Shown here: in pieces, positions 9,099 through 18,195 of the stretch
How the letters are laid out: each line of letters opens with the position of its first letter
Position numbering within the stretch: position 1 is the stretch's first letter
Assembly: GCF_022565915.1 (NCBI RefSeq)
Contig: NZ_JAJOYX010000001.1
Coordinates: 781,778 to 845,777 of the forward strand
DNA length: 64,000 bases
Origin: Nesterenkonia sp. LB17
Lineage (GTDB): Bacteria > Actinomycetota > Actinomycetes > Actinomycetales > Micrococcaceae
Direction of reading: 5' to 3'
The notes under the pieces: generated by a model
Seen by the model: only the letters and a program-made list of their open reading frames with translations
The model's database searches: none
What the model was told of the DNA's origin: nothing
Program-made: the position numbers and the translations under genes

Positions 9099-10270
9099 TG
9101 CGTCCCGTGGGGGAGTGTGCCCCGATGTGCTGCGAGCACCCAGGAGAGCTCGACGAGCGTGTCGAGGTCTCCCAGATCAGCCCCGACCATCTCCTGGAAC
9201 CTCTGCAGCCGGTAGCGCAGCGTGTTGGCGTGCACCGGGATGCTGCGGGCGGCCAGTGGAATGCTCAGCCGGTTGCGCAGGTAGGCGTCCACGGCCTCGA
9301 GCACATGCTCGCCGAATGCGCCGGCCTCGGCCAGGGGCTGCAGGTGGCGCTCCTGCAGCAGTGCGGTGACCTCCGGGCTGGCGTGGACCCCGGCTCGCCA
9401 GGAGAGGCGTTCCAGGTCCACCACCCCGGTCTGCCCCACGGCCGCGGCTGCGCGCAGCGCCGTGGAGGCGGACTCGAAGGATCGAGGCAGCCCCTCCAGG
9501 GTCACCGCCGCGCCGAGCCCGAGGGTCAGCCGGTCCGGCTCCGCGCTCAGCGGCGGCTCGCCGATGAGGATGCCCACCAGCGTGCTGGCGCGCACGGCCG
9601 TGAGCACGCGGATTCCCGCCCGGTCGGCCCAGTCCTGGAGCCGCCGCTGGTGTTCGAGGTCCTCTTCCGGCTGTGAGTGCGCGGCCAGCGCGCGCAGCGG
9701 TGCGGCGGTGGGGATGTCGTAGAGGGCGGCGCCGCGGGCCAGCTCGGTCGGCTCCATCCAGGTGGCGACGGCGTCACCGATCCAGGCCGCGCGCCGGGTG
9801 GAGTCAGCCAGAGCTCGCGAGACGTCCTTGTCCCGGTAGACGAGCACCGCGCGGGTGGAGAACGCGTCTCCCAGCTCCCACAGCAGGGTGGAGGAGGCCA
9901 GGACCTGATCTGCGGGGATGCCGTGGTCCGGGGCGTGGTCCAGCAGCCGGTGCAGGATCACCGACATGCAGGTCCGGAAGCCGGCGAGCACGCTCTCCAC
10001 GGGCACTCCCTGGGCGTGTCGTTCCGAGGCCAGGGCGTCAGCTTCGGCGACGTCGTCGGAGGAGGGTTCGAAGCCGGCGCGGACCGTGCGGATGCTCAGC
10101 GCGATGTTGCGCCGCACCGATGCCTGCAGGGCGGAGGTGGGGACGTCGTGGTAGCCGGGCACCGTGGCGCGAATGTTGCCGATGGTCTCCTCGAGGATGC
10201 TGCCGTCCGCCTCGAGAGCGGCCAGCAGCTGGTCCCAGGCGGCCTCGGCGCGACCCTCATCCGCTGTCAT
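9092..10270 (-). CDS. PucR-family transcriptional regulator
   Basis: DNA-binding regulator, 392 residues. The C-terminal ~60 residues carry the PucR helix-turn-helix (SIPVHANTLRYRLQRFQEMVG). A central GGDEF-like CdaR domain precedes it (about residues 165-290, including TLGLGAAVTLEGLPRSFESAS), and the N-terminus is a RsbR/PucR-like helical sensing domain. It is read toward the permease operon and most likely controls it. I chose the ATG at 10270 because TATCGT lies 7 bp before it, so the transcript would begin at this codon; a GTG nine bases upstream is the alternative. The effector is unknown. Confidence 0.88.
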   Translation of the reverse strand: MTADEGRAEAAWDQLLAALEADGSILEETIGNIRATVPGYHDVPTSALQASVRRNIALSIRTVRAGFEPSSDDVAEADALASERHAQGVPVESVLAGFRTCMSVILHRLLDHAPDHGIPADQVLASSTLLWELGDAFSTRAVLVYRDKDVSRALADSTRRAAWIGDAVATWMEPTELARGAALYDIPTAAPLRALAAHSQPEEDLEHQRRLQDWADRAGIRVLTAVRASTLVGILIGEPPLSAEPDRLTLGLGAAVTLEGLPRSFESASTALRAAAAVGQTGVVDLERLSWRAGVHASPEVTALLQERHLQPLAEAGAFGEHVLEAVDAYLRNRLSIPLAARSIPVHANTLRYRLQRFQEMVGADLGDLDTLVELSWVLAAHRGTLPHGTHS

Positions 10271-10277
10271 GGGGCTC

Positions 10278-10283
10278 ACGATA
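10278..10283 (-). promoter_or_regulatory. -10 element for leaderless PucR-type gene
   Basis: TATCGT on the minus strand, 7 nt before the ATG at 10270; the expected start of transcription is the start codon itself. Confidence 0.65.
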
Positions 10284-10458
10284 CCGCCGCCCTGCGCCGA
10301 GCAGGAGCATGGCGCGGTTCCCGCGCTGGAGCCTCCCGGCGTTCCGGAGCAGGTCTTCTGCAGACGATTTGCTTAGCGTCGTGATCTGAGTCACATTGGG
10401 GGTGACGGGGCCGGATCGCCCCACCTTCTGCGCATCTGAACTCAAGGAGCTCACCCTG

Positions 10459-10575
10459 ATGGTTGCCCGATATCCCTCTGCCCCTGAGGCGCTGGATCGT
10501 CTGTCCTTCGACGGCATGACCCTCCTCGTCGGAGGGTTCGGTCTCAGCGGCATCCCCGCTGAGCGTGCCGTATGA
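10459..10575 (+). pseudogene. truncated CoA-transferase subunit A fragment
   Basis: A 38-codon reading frame (start MVARYPSAPEALDRLSFDG, end SGIPAERAV). Its [17 protein letters not shown] segment matches the N-terminal CoA-binding motif of 3-oxoacid CoA-transferase A subunits, also present in the intact gene at 5758-6540. The homology stops after the motif, so roughly 200 residues are missing. AGGAGCT lies upstream of its ATG. Its stop codon overlaps the ATG of the AtoE transporter as ATGA. It looks like the remains of a deletion in an atoD-atoE-like operon, possibly kept because its translation feeds ribosomes to atoE. Confidence 0.8.
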
Positions 10576-11945
10576 CCACTTCGCGGCAGTCTGCCGCAGG
10601 CAACAGCGCCGTACTCGGCAGGGTGATGCGGCCGCTGAACTCCCTGGTGGAGAAGCTGATCCCCTCGGCCCTGGTCTTTGCCATCGTCCTGACCTTCATC
10701 GTGGGCATCCTGGCGCTGGTCTTCACCGACGCCGGCCCTGTGCAGGTCGTCGAAGAATGGGGCATCGGCCTGGCTGGGCTGCTGGAGTTCATCACCCAGA
10801 TGGCCCTCATCCTGTTCCTCGGCTATATCCTGGCCAACACGCGACCCGCCCGAAAGCTGCTCCGCCGCCTGGCCACAGTCCCCAGAACAGCAATCCAGGC
10901 CTACCTGTTCGTGTTCTTCATCGCCGCCCTGGCAAGCCTCATCACCTGGGGACTGGGACTGGTGGTCGGCGGTCTGCTGGCACGCGAAGTTGCCCACGTC
11001 TTCCGGGAACGCCAGATTCCCGTGCACTTTCCCATGCTGGTGGCCTCGGGGTTCTCCGGATTCGTGGTCTGGCATATGGGCTACTCCGCCTCCGGGCCGC
11101 TGACCGCAGCCACCCCAGATTCCTTCGTGGCAGACCAGCTGGGCGCTCCGCTGCCCGTGGGGGAGACGATCTTCTCCACCTGGAACATCATCGCCTGCAT
11201 CGTCACCATCGCAGTGGTCGCCCTGGCCCTGTATCTGGTGGCGCCCCGGGACAGCAAGTCGGTGGTCCCGCTGGCGGTGGACGCACGCGAGGCCGATGTC
11301 GAGATCGACGACGCCGTCGAAACCCCCGCTGACCGCGTGGACGCCTCTCGCATTCCCACGCTGCTGATCGGCCTGATGCTGGTGGCCTATCTGATCATCC
11401 ACTTCAGCGGCGGCGGCACCCTGACGCTGGATGTAGTCAACTGGAGCTTCCTGGGGCTGATCATGCTGCTGGTCCGCAATCCCTTCGAACTGATCGCCCT
11501 GACCAAGCAGGCCGCCTCGAATGTGGGCGAGATCCTGCTGCAGTTCCCGCTGTACGCGGGCATCCTGGGCATCATGGCCGGCACCGGGCTGATGACCGTC
11601 ATCTCAGAGGCCTTCGTGGCGATCTCCACTGCGCAGACTTTCGCGCTCTTCGCGTTCCTCTCCGCCGGTCTGGTGAACTTCTTCGTGCCCTCCGGGGGCG
11701 GACAGATCGCCGTGCAGGCCCCGATCCTGCTCGAGGCCGCAGAGGCGCTCAGCGTGGATCCCGCTATCGCCATCATGGCTGTGGCCTATGGAGACCAGTG
11801 GACGAACATGATTCAGCCGTTCTGGGCGCTGCCGCTGCTGGCGATCGCGGGGCTGAAGATGCGCGACATCCTCAGCTACACCACGATCGTGCTCATCGCC
11901 TCCGGCATCGTCTTCGGCGCAACCCTGCTCATCGTCTCGATGTGA
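10572..11945 (+). CDS. short-chain fatty acid transporter (AtoE family)
   Basis: Inner-membrane carrier for short-chain fatty acids such as acetoacetate or butyrate; 457 residues, normal for AtoE. About 10-12 hydrophobic segments are visible. Family signatures are FLGYILANTRPARKLLRRLA, SLITWGLGLVVGGLLAREVA, GFVVWHMGYSASGPL and the C-terminal FFVPSGGGQIAVQAPI and YGDQWTNMIQPFWALP. The ATG overlaps the stop of the CoA-transferase fragment (ATGA), so translation is probably coupled. It stands divergent to the PucR-type gene, giving a shared 180-bp control region. It extends the ketone-body/fatty-acid module. Confidence 0.92.
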   Translation: MTTSRQSAAGNSAVLGRVMRPLNSLVEKLIPSALVFAIVLTFIVGILALVFTDAGPVQVVEEWGIGLAGLLEFITQMALILFLGYILANTRPARKLLRRLATVPRTAIQAYLFVFFIAALASLITWGLGLVVGGLLAREVAHVFRERQIPVHFPMLVASGFSGFVVWHMGYSASGPLTAATPDSFVADQLGAPLPVGETIFSTWNIIACIVTIAVVALALYLVAPRDSKSVVPLAVDAREADVEIDDAVETPADRVDASRIPTLLIGLMLVAYLIIHFSGGGTLTLDVVNWSFLGLIMLLVRNPFELIALTKQAASNVGEILLQFPLYAGILGIMAGTGLMTVISEAFVAISTAQTFALFAFLSAGLVNFFVPSGGGQIAVQAPILLEAAEALSVDPAIAIMAVAYGDQWTNMIQPFWALPLLAIAGLKMRDILSYTTIVLIASGIVFGATLLIVSM

Positions 11946-11965
11946 CGGCCCCGCGCTAGACGGGG

Positions 11966-12286
11966 TCAGAGCTCGAAGTAGAACTCGTGATGCGTCGCGC
12001 ACCCAGGGTTGAACCCTGCTCCGCAGTCCGCGCAGGCCTCCGCGACCAGGTACTCGGCGATGCTGAATCGGTGGCGGCAGACCCCGCAGAGCAGGGCGCG
12101 CTCGGCCCGGCGCCCCAGCGGCCAGCGGCTGATCGGGTGCGCCTCGGCCTCCTGGTGACACTTCAGACAGGGATACCAGCGGTCGCAGCAGAAGAACCGG
12201 ATCGCGACGACGTCCAGCGGCCCCGCGTAGTGCCGGCAGCGGGTCTGCTCATCGACCGCGGCGCCGCGGATCACAGGCTCATCCAT
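11966..12286 (-). CDS. CHY-type zinc-finger protein
   Basis: Small soluble protein of 106 residues rich in metal ligands: Cys17-x-His19-Tyr20 (the CxHY signature), Cys33, Cys34, Cys40, Cys43, His44, Cys67, Cys70, His72, Cys85, Cys88, Cys96, His99 and His100. This matches bacterial CHY zinc-finger proteins, which bind several zinc ions; their job is not established. The ATG at 12286 has AGGCTA on the plus strand (TAGCCT read on the minus strand) 7 bp upstream and no ribosome site, so it is probably leaderless. It converges with atoE 20 bp away. Confidence 0.85.
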   Translation of the reverse strand: MDEPVIRGAAVDEQTRCRHYAGPLDVVAIRFFCCDRWYPCLKCHQEAEAHPISRWPLGRRAERALLCGVCRHRFSIAEYLVAEACADCGAGFNPGCATHHEFYFEL

Positions 12287-12293
12287 GCGCCCG

Positions 12294-12299
12294 AGGCTA
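12294..12299 (-). promoter_or_regulatory. -10 element for leaderless CHY-zinc-finger gene
   Basis: TAGCCT on the minus strand, 7 nt before the ATG at 12286. Confidence 0.5.
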
Positions 12300-12313
12300 T
12301 CGGAATCTGCGCC

Positions 12314-12354
12314 ATCCGCCCCTCAACGAACAGGTGGTGCGCCCCTCAATGCGC
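12314..12354. repeat. partial copies of the palindromic element
   Basis: ATCCGCCCCTCAACG (12314-12328) is identical to the right arm of the element at 3737-3810. GCGCCCCTCAATGCG (from 12340) repeats the outer half and matches the outer edge of the second copy at 30645-30656. No left arm is present, so this looks like a decayed or half element. Confidence 0.7.
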
Positions 12355-12441
12355 AGGCAGCGCAGCATCCCTCCACCCCAGCGGAATTCTGCATCGTGAG
12401 ACGGGCGGCGGTGCGAGTGTGCCGGGACACGTTCGCAGGCA

Positions 12442-12447
12442 TAGAAT
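12442..12447 (+). promoter_or_regulatory. -10 element for leaderless ilvD
   Basis: TAGAAT, 7 nt before the ilvD ATG, with no ribosome binding site between. Confidence 0.7.
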
Positions 12448-12454
12448 CCAGAGC

Positions 12455-14236
12455 ATGGCTGAGCGCACCGCAGAGACCCCAGAGAACACCCCTGACATCG
12501 TCGCGGGCAAGGCACCCTTCACCCCGCCCACCGCGGTCACCGGACCATCGAGTCCGGAGAAGCCGCGCAGCTGGGAGGTCACCGACGGCTACACCCGCGC
12601 CCCGGCGCGCGGGATGCTGCGTGCGGTAGGCATGGGCGACGACGACTTCTCCAAGGCGCAGATCGGCATCGCCAGCTCTTGGAACGAGATCACCCCCTGC
12701 AACCTGTCCCTGGACCGCCTGGCCAAGGCCTCCAAGGAAGGTGTGCACGCCGGCGGCGGCTACCCGATGGAATTCGGCACCATCTCGGTCTCCGACGGCA
12801 TCTCCATGGGCCACGAGGGCATGCACTACTCGCTGGTCTCCCGCGAGGTCATCGCCGACTCCGTGGAGACCGTCATCCAGGCCGAGCGGCTCGACGGCTC
12901 GGTGCTGCTCGCCGGCTGCGACAAGTCCCTGCCCGGCATGCTCATGGCCGCGGCTCGGCTCAACCTCTCCAGCGTGTTCCTCTACGCCGGCTCGATCATG
13001 CCCGGCGTGGCCCGCTTCGCCGACGGCACCGAGAAGCAGGTCACCCTCATCGACGCCTTCGAAGGTGTGGGCGCCTGCGCCCGCGGCACCATCAGCGAGG
13101 CCGACCTCGACGTCATCGAACGCGCCATCTGCCCCGGCGAAGGCGCCTGCGGAGGCATGTACACCGCCAACACCATGGCCTGCATCGGCGAGGCCCTGGG
13201 CATGTCGCTTCCCGGCTCCGCCGCCCCGCCCTCGGCCGACCGCCGCCGCGACCACTACGCGCACAAGTCCGGCGAGGCCGTGGTGGAGCTGCTCCGCCAG
13301 GGCATCACCACTTCAGACATCCTCACCAAGAAGGCCTTCGAGAACGCCATCGCGGTGACCATGGCCTTCGGCGGCTCCACCAACGCGGTGCTGCACCTGC
13401 TGGCCATCGCCCGCGAGGCCGGGGTGGAGCTCGAGCTCGAAGACTTCAACCGCATCGGCGACAAGGTCCCTCACCTCGGTGACCTCAAGCCCTTCGGTCA
13501 GTACGTGATGGCCGACGTCGACCGGGTCGGGGGAGTGCCCGTGGTCATGCGCGCACTGCTCGACGCCGGCCTGATCCACGGCGACGCGCTCACCGTGACC
13601 GGCAAGACCGTGGCAGAGAACCTCGAATCGATCAACCCGCCGGACATCGACGGCAAGATCATCCGCGCGCTGAACAACCCGATGCACCCCAACGGGGGCA
13701 TCGCCGTGCTGCACGGGTCACTGGCACCCGAGGGCGCGGTGGTGAAGTCCGCCGGCTTCGACGCCGAGGTCTTCGAAGGCACCGCCCGAGTCTTCGAACG
13801 CGAGCAGCAGGCGCTCAAGGCGCTCGAGGAGGGCCGGATCCAGGCGGGCGACGTCGTCGTCATCCGCTATGAGGGCCCCAAGGGCGGTCCGGGCATGCGC
13901 GAGATGCTGGCCATCACCGGAGCCATCAAGGGCGCCGGGCTGGGCAAGGACGTTCTGCTGATCACCGACGGGCGCTTCTCCGGGGGCACCACCGGTCTGT
14001 GCATCGGGCACATCGCTCCCGAAGCGGTCGACGGCGGCCCCATCGCCTTCGTCGCCGACGGTGACCTCATCCGGATCGACATCGCTGGGCGCAGCATCGA
14101 GCTCGTCGTGGACGCGGCCGAGCTCGCCACCCGGCAGCAGGACTGGACCCCGCTGCCGCCGTTCATCACCACCGGTGTGCTCGGCAAATACGCCAAGCTG
14201 GTCCGCTCCGCCGCAGAGGGCGCCTACTGCGGCTGA
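12455..14236 (+). CDS. ilvD: dihydroxy-acid dehydratase
   Basis: Third common step of Val/Ile synthesis: dehydrates 2,3-dihydroxy-3-methyl acids to 2-oxo acids using an iron-sulphur cluster. The protein has 593 residues. Visible: the cluster cysteines in [13 protein letters not shown] and [12 protein letters not shown], the [16 protein letters not shown] signature ([16 protein letters not shown]) and the C-terminal [21 protein letters not shown]. The N-terminal ~35 residues are a poorly conserved extension. I chose the ATG at 12455 because TAGAAT precedes it at leaderless spacing; the open frame extends upstream through the CHY-protein region without coding support. ilvBNC follow after 350 bp. 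Confidence 0.95.
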   Translation: MAERTAETPENTPDIVAGKAPFTPPTAVTGPSSPEKPRSWEVTDGYTRAPARGMLRAVGMGDDDFSKAQIGIASSWNEITPCNLSLDRLAKASKEGVHAGGGYPMEFGTISVSDGISMGHEGMHYSLVSREVIADSVETVIQAERLDGSVLLAGCDKSLPGMLMAAARLNLSSVFLYAGSIMPGVARFADGTEKQVTLIDAFEGVGACARGTISEADLDVIERAICPGEGACGGMYTANTMACIGEALGMSLPGSAAPPSADRRRDHYAHKSGEAVVELLRQGITTSDILTKKAFENAIAVTMAFGGSTNAVLHLLAIAREAGVELELEDFNRIGDKVPHLGDLKPFGQYVMADVDRVGGVPVVMRALLDAGLIHGDALTVTGKTVAENLESINPPDIDGKIIRALNNPMHPNGGIAVLHGSLAPEGAVVKSAGFDAEVFEGTARVFEREQQALKALEEGRIQAGDVVVIRYEGPKGGPGMREMLAITGAIKGAGLGKDVLLITDGRFSGGTTGLCIGHIAPEAVDGGPIAFVADGDLIRIDIAGRSIELVVDAAELATRQQDWTPLPPFITTGVLGKYAKLVRSAAEGAYCG

Positions 14237-14248
14237 GGCCGCGCGCGC

Positions 14249-14304
14249 AGTGTCAGCAACCCGGATTCCCACGATGTGAGACGGGCATCCGGGATGTTGA
14301 CACT
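14249..14304. repeat. imperfect 22-bp inverted repeat after ilvD
   Basis: Arms 14249-14270 and 14283-14304 pair with about four mismatches around a 12-nt loop. The ends AGTGTCA/TGACACT are exact. It can end ilvD transcription, but its right arm also contains the TTGACA proposed as -35 of the ilvB leader, so it may be an operator. There is no T-run. Confidence 0.7.
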
Positions 14305-14325
14305 GATCACGGGCCAGGGAAGCAT
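14297..14325 (+). promoter_or_regulatory. promoter of the ilvBNC leader
   Basis: Perfect -35 TTGACA (14297-14302), 17-nt spacer, AAGCAT as -10 (14320-14325), then 7 nt to the leader ATG at 14333. The -10 lacks the first consensus T, so the strong -35 may compensate. Confidence 0.55.
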
Positions 14326-14332
14326 GGACGCC

Positions 14333-14389
14333 ATGCGTCAACTACTAGCGGTAGTACCCGTACCCGCCGCCGGGGGACATGTGAAGTGA
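14333..14389 (+). CDS. ilvB leader peptide (attenuation)
   Basis: An 18-residue peptide, MRQLLAVVPVPAAGGHVK. It contains two Leu and three Val within eight codons, written with CTA CTA and GTA GTA ... GTA. These codons are scarce in the neighbouring GC-rich genes, which favour CTG and GTC/GTG. Such a run is the classical sensor for charged Leu- and Val-tRNA. The ATG would be leaderless with the promoter at 14297-14325; an in-frame ATG at 14324 (with AGGGA before it) is an alternative. The stop lies inside a small hairpin (TGTGAA/TTCACA, 14380-14395). The terminator at 14469-14510 and ilvB follow. Corynebacterium glutamicum ilvBNC is controlled in this way by a different Val/Ile-rich peptide. 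Confidence 0.8.
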   Translation: MRQLLAVVPVPAAGGHVK

Positions 14390-14408
14390 TTCACACGCCT
14401 CAGGTCGG

Positions 14409-14441
14409 CCGCTCGTCTGCCTCACCGAGGCAGCCGAACGG
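14409..14441 (+). promoter_or_regulatory. leader hairpin (possible pause hairpin) upstream of ilvB
   Basis: A 15-nt stem (14409-14423 with 14427-14441, two mismatches, inner 7 bp CTGCCTC/GAGGCAG perfect) with a 3-nt loop. It lies between the leader peptide and the terminator, where attenuation systems place their first RNA hairpin. Confidence 0.6.
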
Positions 14442-14468
14442 TTGAACTGGAGCTGACGCATCCGCTCA

Positions 14469-14510
14469 CCCCGGCAGAAGGCCCCATAGGCTTCTCAGCC
14501 GGGGTTTTCT
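14469..14510 (+). terminator. intrinsic terminator (attenuator) before ilvB
   Basis: CCCCGGC (14469-14475) pairs with GCCGGGG (14498-14504); an inner AGAAG/CTTCT extends the stem. TTTTCT follows directly. It lies 76 nt before ilvB inside the leader, so it must be bypassed to express the operon. GCCGGGG also occurs at 14369-14375 in the leader-peptide region and could capture the left arm as an alternative pairing. Confidence 0.85.
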
Positions 14511-14585
14511 CTTGACCGGAGCGGATCCGCCACGGATCAGAGATTTCTTGGATCAGCAATTCGGGAACCAGAGACTGAGGAAAAG

Positions 14586-16463
14586 ATGAGCAATCTGACA
14601 GCCACGAGCCCAGCCATGCTGGCCTCCAAAGCATCCAGCAGCGCCGCTGGGACTTCCCCGGACCCGCGCATCTACGGTCCCGGCCGCACGGTGGAGCCGG
14701 TAGCGGCCACCGGCGCCGAATCGATCATTCGCAGCCTCGAGTCACTCGGCGTGACAGACGTCTTCGGCATCCCCGGCGGCACCATCCTGCCCACCTATGA
14801 CCCGCTGATGGACTCCGAGCAGATCAACCACATCCTGGTGCGCCACGAGCAGGGCGGCGGCCACGCCGCCCAGGGCTACGCGATGGTCACCGGTCAGGTG
14901 GGCGTCTGCTTCGCCACCTCCGGCCCCGGCGCGACGAACCTGGTCACCCCGATGGCCGACGCCCACATGGACTCCGTGCCGATGGTCGCGATCACCGGCC
15001 AGGTCAACGCCGCGGTCATCGGCACCGATGCGTTCCAGGAGGCCGACATCGTCGGCATCGCCACCCCGATCACCAAGCACTCCTTCCTGGTCACCGACGC
15101 CGACCAGATCCCGAAGGTCATGGCAGAGGCCTTCCACCTGGCCTCCACCGGTCGGCCCGGCCCGGTGCTGGTGGACATCACCAAGTCCGCCCAGGTCGCC
15201 CAGACCACCTTCGCCTGGCCGCCGAAGATCGAGCTCAACGGCTACCGTCCGGTCACCCGCGGGCATTCCAAGCAGATCCGCGAGGCCGCGAAGCTGATCC
15301 AGGCCGCCTCCCGCCCGGTGTTCTACATCGGCGGCGGCATGATCAAGGCTGAGGCCTCCGAGGAGTTCTACGCGCTGGCCGAGACCGTCGGCGCACCGGT
15401 GGTCAACACGCTCATGGCCCGCGGCGCCTTCCCGGATTCGCACCAGCAGAACCTGGGAATGCCCGGGATGCACGGCACGGTCTCCGCCGTCGCCGCGCTG
15501 CAGCGCTCGGACCTGCTGATCACCCTCGGCGCGCGCTTCGATGACCGGGTCACCGGGCAGCTGGAGAGCTTCGCCCCGGACGCGAAGGTCATCCACGCCG
15601 ACATCGACCCCGCCGAGATCTCGAAGAACCGCGCGGCCGACGTGCCGATCGTCGGCTCGCTCAAGGAGATCGTGCCCGAGCTGACCTTCGCCTTCGACGC
15701 GCTGGTGACCAAGCACGGACGCACCGACATCAGCGGCTGGTGGAAGCAGCTCAACCGCTTCCGCGAGACCTACCCGCTGGGCTACACCACCCCGGAGGAC
15801 GGGAAGATCGCCCCGCAGCAGGTCATCGAGAAGATCAACCAGGCCGCCGGTCCCGAGGCCGTCTACGTGGCCGGCGTCGGGCAGCACCAGATGTGGTCCT
15901 CGCAGTTCGTCAAGTACGAGCGGCCGCGGCAGTGGCTGAACTCCGGCGGGCTCGGCACCATGGGCTACGCGGTGCCTGCCGCCATGGGCGCCCAGGTGGG
16001 CAACCCGGACCGGGTGGTCTGGGCCATCGACGGCGACGGCTGCTTCCAGATGACCAACCAGGAGCTCGCCACCTGCGCGATCAACAAGATCCCGATCAAG
16101 GTCGCGGTGATCAACAACTCCTCGCTGGGCATGGTGCGGCAGTGGCAGACCCTCTTCTACGAGTCCCGCTACTCCAACACCCACCTCAACACCTCGGTGT
16201 CCGACTCCGGCGGGGAGATCGTTCGGATCCCCGACTTCCTCAAGCTCGCCGAGGCCTACGGCTGCGTGGGGCTGCGCTGTGAGCGTCCCGAGGACATCGA
16301 CGCCGTGATCGCCGAGGCCATGGCGATCAACGACCGCCCGGTGGTCGTGGACTTCGTGGTCTCGCGGGACTCGATGGTCTGGCCGATGGTCCCTGCAGGG
16401 GTCTCCAACAGCGACATCCAGTTCGCGCACAACCTGACCCCGCAGTGGGACGAGGAGGACTAA
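14586..16463 (+). CDS. ilvB: acetolactate synthase large subunit
   Basis: Thiamine-diphosphate enzyme that condenses pyruvate (with pyruvate or 2-oxobutyrate) in the first shared step of Val, Leu and Ile synthesis. The protein has 625 residues. Visible: the ThDP-activating glutamate in [19 protein letters not shown]-binding domain ([22 protein letters not shown]) and the ThDP/metal motif [29 protein letters not shown]. The first ~35 residues are a variable extension. Start: ATG with TGAGGAAAAG before it. It heads ilvB-ilvN-ilvC, with 3 bp before ilvN, and is controlled by the upstream leader. Confidence 0.97.
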   Translation: MSNLTATSPAMLASKASSSAAGTSPDPRIYGPGRTVEPVAATGAESIIRSLESLGVTDVFGIPGGTILPTYDPLMDSEQINHILVRHEQGGGHAAQGYAMVTGQVGVCFATSGPGATNLVTPMADAHMDSVPMVAITGQVNAAVIGTDAFQEADIVGIATPITKHSFLVTDADQIPKVMAEAFHLASTGRPGPVLVDITKSAQVAQTTFAWPPKIELNGYRPVTRGHSKQIREAAKLIQAASRPVFYIGGGMIKAEASEEFYALAETVGAPVVNTLMARGAFPDSHQQNLGMPGMHGTVSAVAALQRSDLLITLGARFDDRVTGQLESFAPDAKVIHADIDPAEISKNRAADVPIVGSLKEIVPELTFAFDALVTKHGRTDISGWWKQLNRFRETYPLGYTTPEDGKIAPQQVIEKINQAAGPEAVYVAGVGQHQMWSSQFVKYERPRQWLNSGGLGTMGYAVPAAMGAQVGNPDRVVWAIDGDGCFQMTNQELATCAINKIPIKVAVINNSSLGMVRQWQTLFYESRYSNTHLNTSVSDSGGEIVRIPDFLKLAEAYGCVGLRCERPEDIDAVIAEAMAINDRPVVVDFVVSRDSMVWPMVPAGVSNSDIQFAHNLTPQWDEED

Positions 16464-16466
16464 AGC

Positions 16467-17000
16467 ATGGGCACACATGACATCGTCTCGCCGGAGCAGC
16501 GACGCACCCTCTCGGTCCTGGTCGAGGACGTCCCCGGCGTGCTGACCAAGGTCTCCGGACTCTTCGCCCGCCGCGCGTTCAACATCCACTCGCTGGCGGT
16601 GGGTCCCTCCGAGCTGCCGGGGCTGAGCCGGATCACAGTGGTGGTCGACGCCGACTCCAAGCTGCTCGAGCAGATCACCAAACAGCTGAACAAGCTGATC
16701 AACGTCATCAAGATCATCGAGCTGGCACCGGAGAACTCGGTCCAGCGCGAACACCTGCTGATCAAGGTGAAGGCCGACTCGCCCACCCGTCTGCAGGTCA
16801 CCCAGGCCGTCGAGCTCTTCCGCGCCAAGATCGTGGACGTCTCCGTGGACTCACTGACCGTCGAGGCCACCGGCGCGCCTGACAAGCTCAATGCTCTGCT
16901 GGAGGTCCTGGAACCCTTCGGAGTCCGCGAGATCGTGCGGTCCGGCGGGCTCGCGATCTCCCGCGGCGCGAAGTCCATGACCGACAGAGCGCTGCGCTGA
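16467..17000 (+). CDS. ilvN: acetolactate synthase small (regulatory) subunit
   Basis: Binds IlvB, raises its activity and gives feedback inhibition by valine. The 177-residue length is typical of the long actinobacterial form. An N-terminal ACT domain is visible (about residues 10-85: RTLSVLVEDVPGVLTKVSGLFARRAFNIHSLAVG), then the C-terminal ALS_ss_C domain (VTQAVELFRAKIVDVSVDSLTVEATG and the REIVRSGGLAISRG end). Start 3 bp after the ilvB stop indicates tight translational coupling. Confidence 0.96.
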   Translation: MGTHDIVSPEQRRTLSVLVEDVPGVLTKVSGLFARRAFNIHSLAVGPSELPGLSRITVVVDADSKLLEQITKQLNKLINVIKIIELAPENSVQREHLLIKVKADSPTRLQVTQAVELFRAKIVDVSVDSLTVEATGAPDKLNALLEVLEPFGVREIVRSGGLAISRGAKSMTDRALR

Positions 17001-17057
17001 ACACCACCTCGGAACCACTGACCTGTAACCCCACCCCCACCATGAGGAGCCCTCACT

Positions 17058-18083
<1,026 letters not shown>

Positions 18084-18089
18084 GCTGAC

Positions 18090-18132
18090 ACGGTGAGCGG
18101 GGCGGGTCATGGCGGCCCGCCCCGCTCACCGT
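18090..18132 (+). terminator. strong hairpin terminator after ilvC
   Basis: Perfect 17-bp stem (18090-18106 with 18116-18132) and a 9-nt loop, 7 bp after the ilvC stop. Only a short CTT follows, as is common in GC-rich actinobacteria. Confidence 0.85.
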
Positions 18133-18195
18133 CTTCGCGTGCACCACCCATCACGAAGCCATCCCTAGAAGCGCCCCGAGCAGAAGAAGGACATT

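Noticed and set aside
11987..12454. N-terminal extension of ilvD by 156 codons
   Set aside because: The open frame lies opposite the CHY zinc-finger gene and partial palindromic element; IlvD homology and a leaderless promoter support the ATG at 12455.
14742..16754. 670-codon minus-strand frame opposite ilvB/ilvN
   Set aside because: Shadow of ilvB; no family motif and no promoter or ribosome site.
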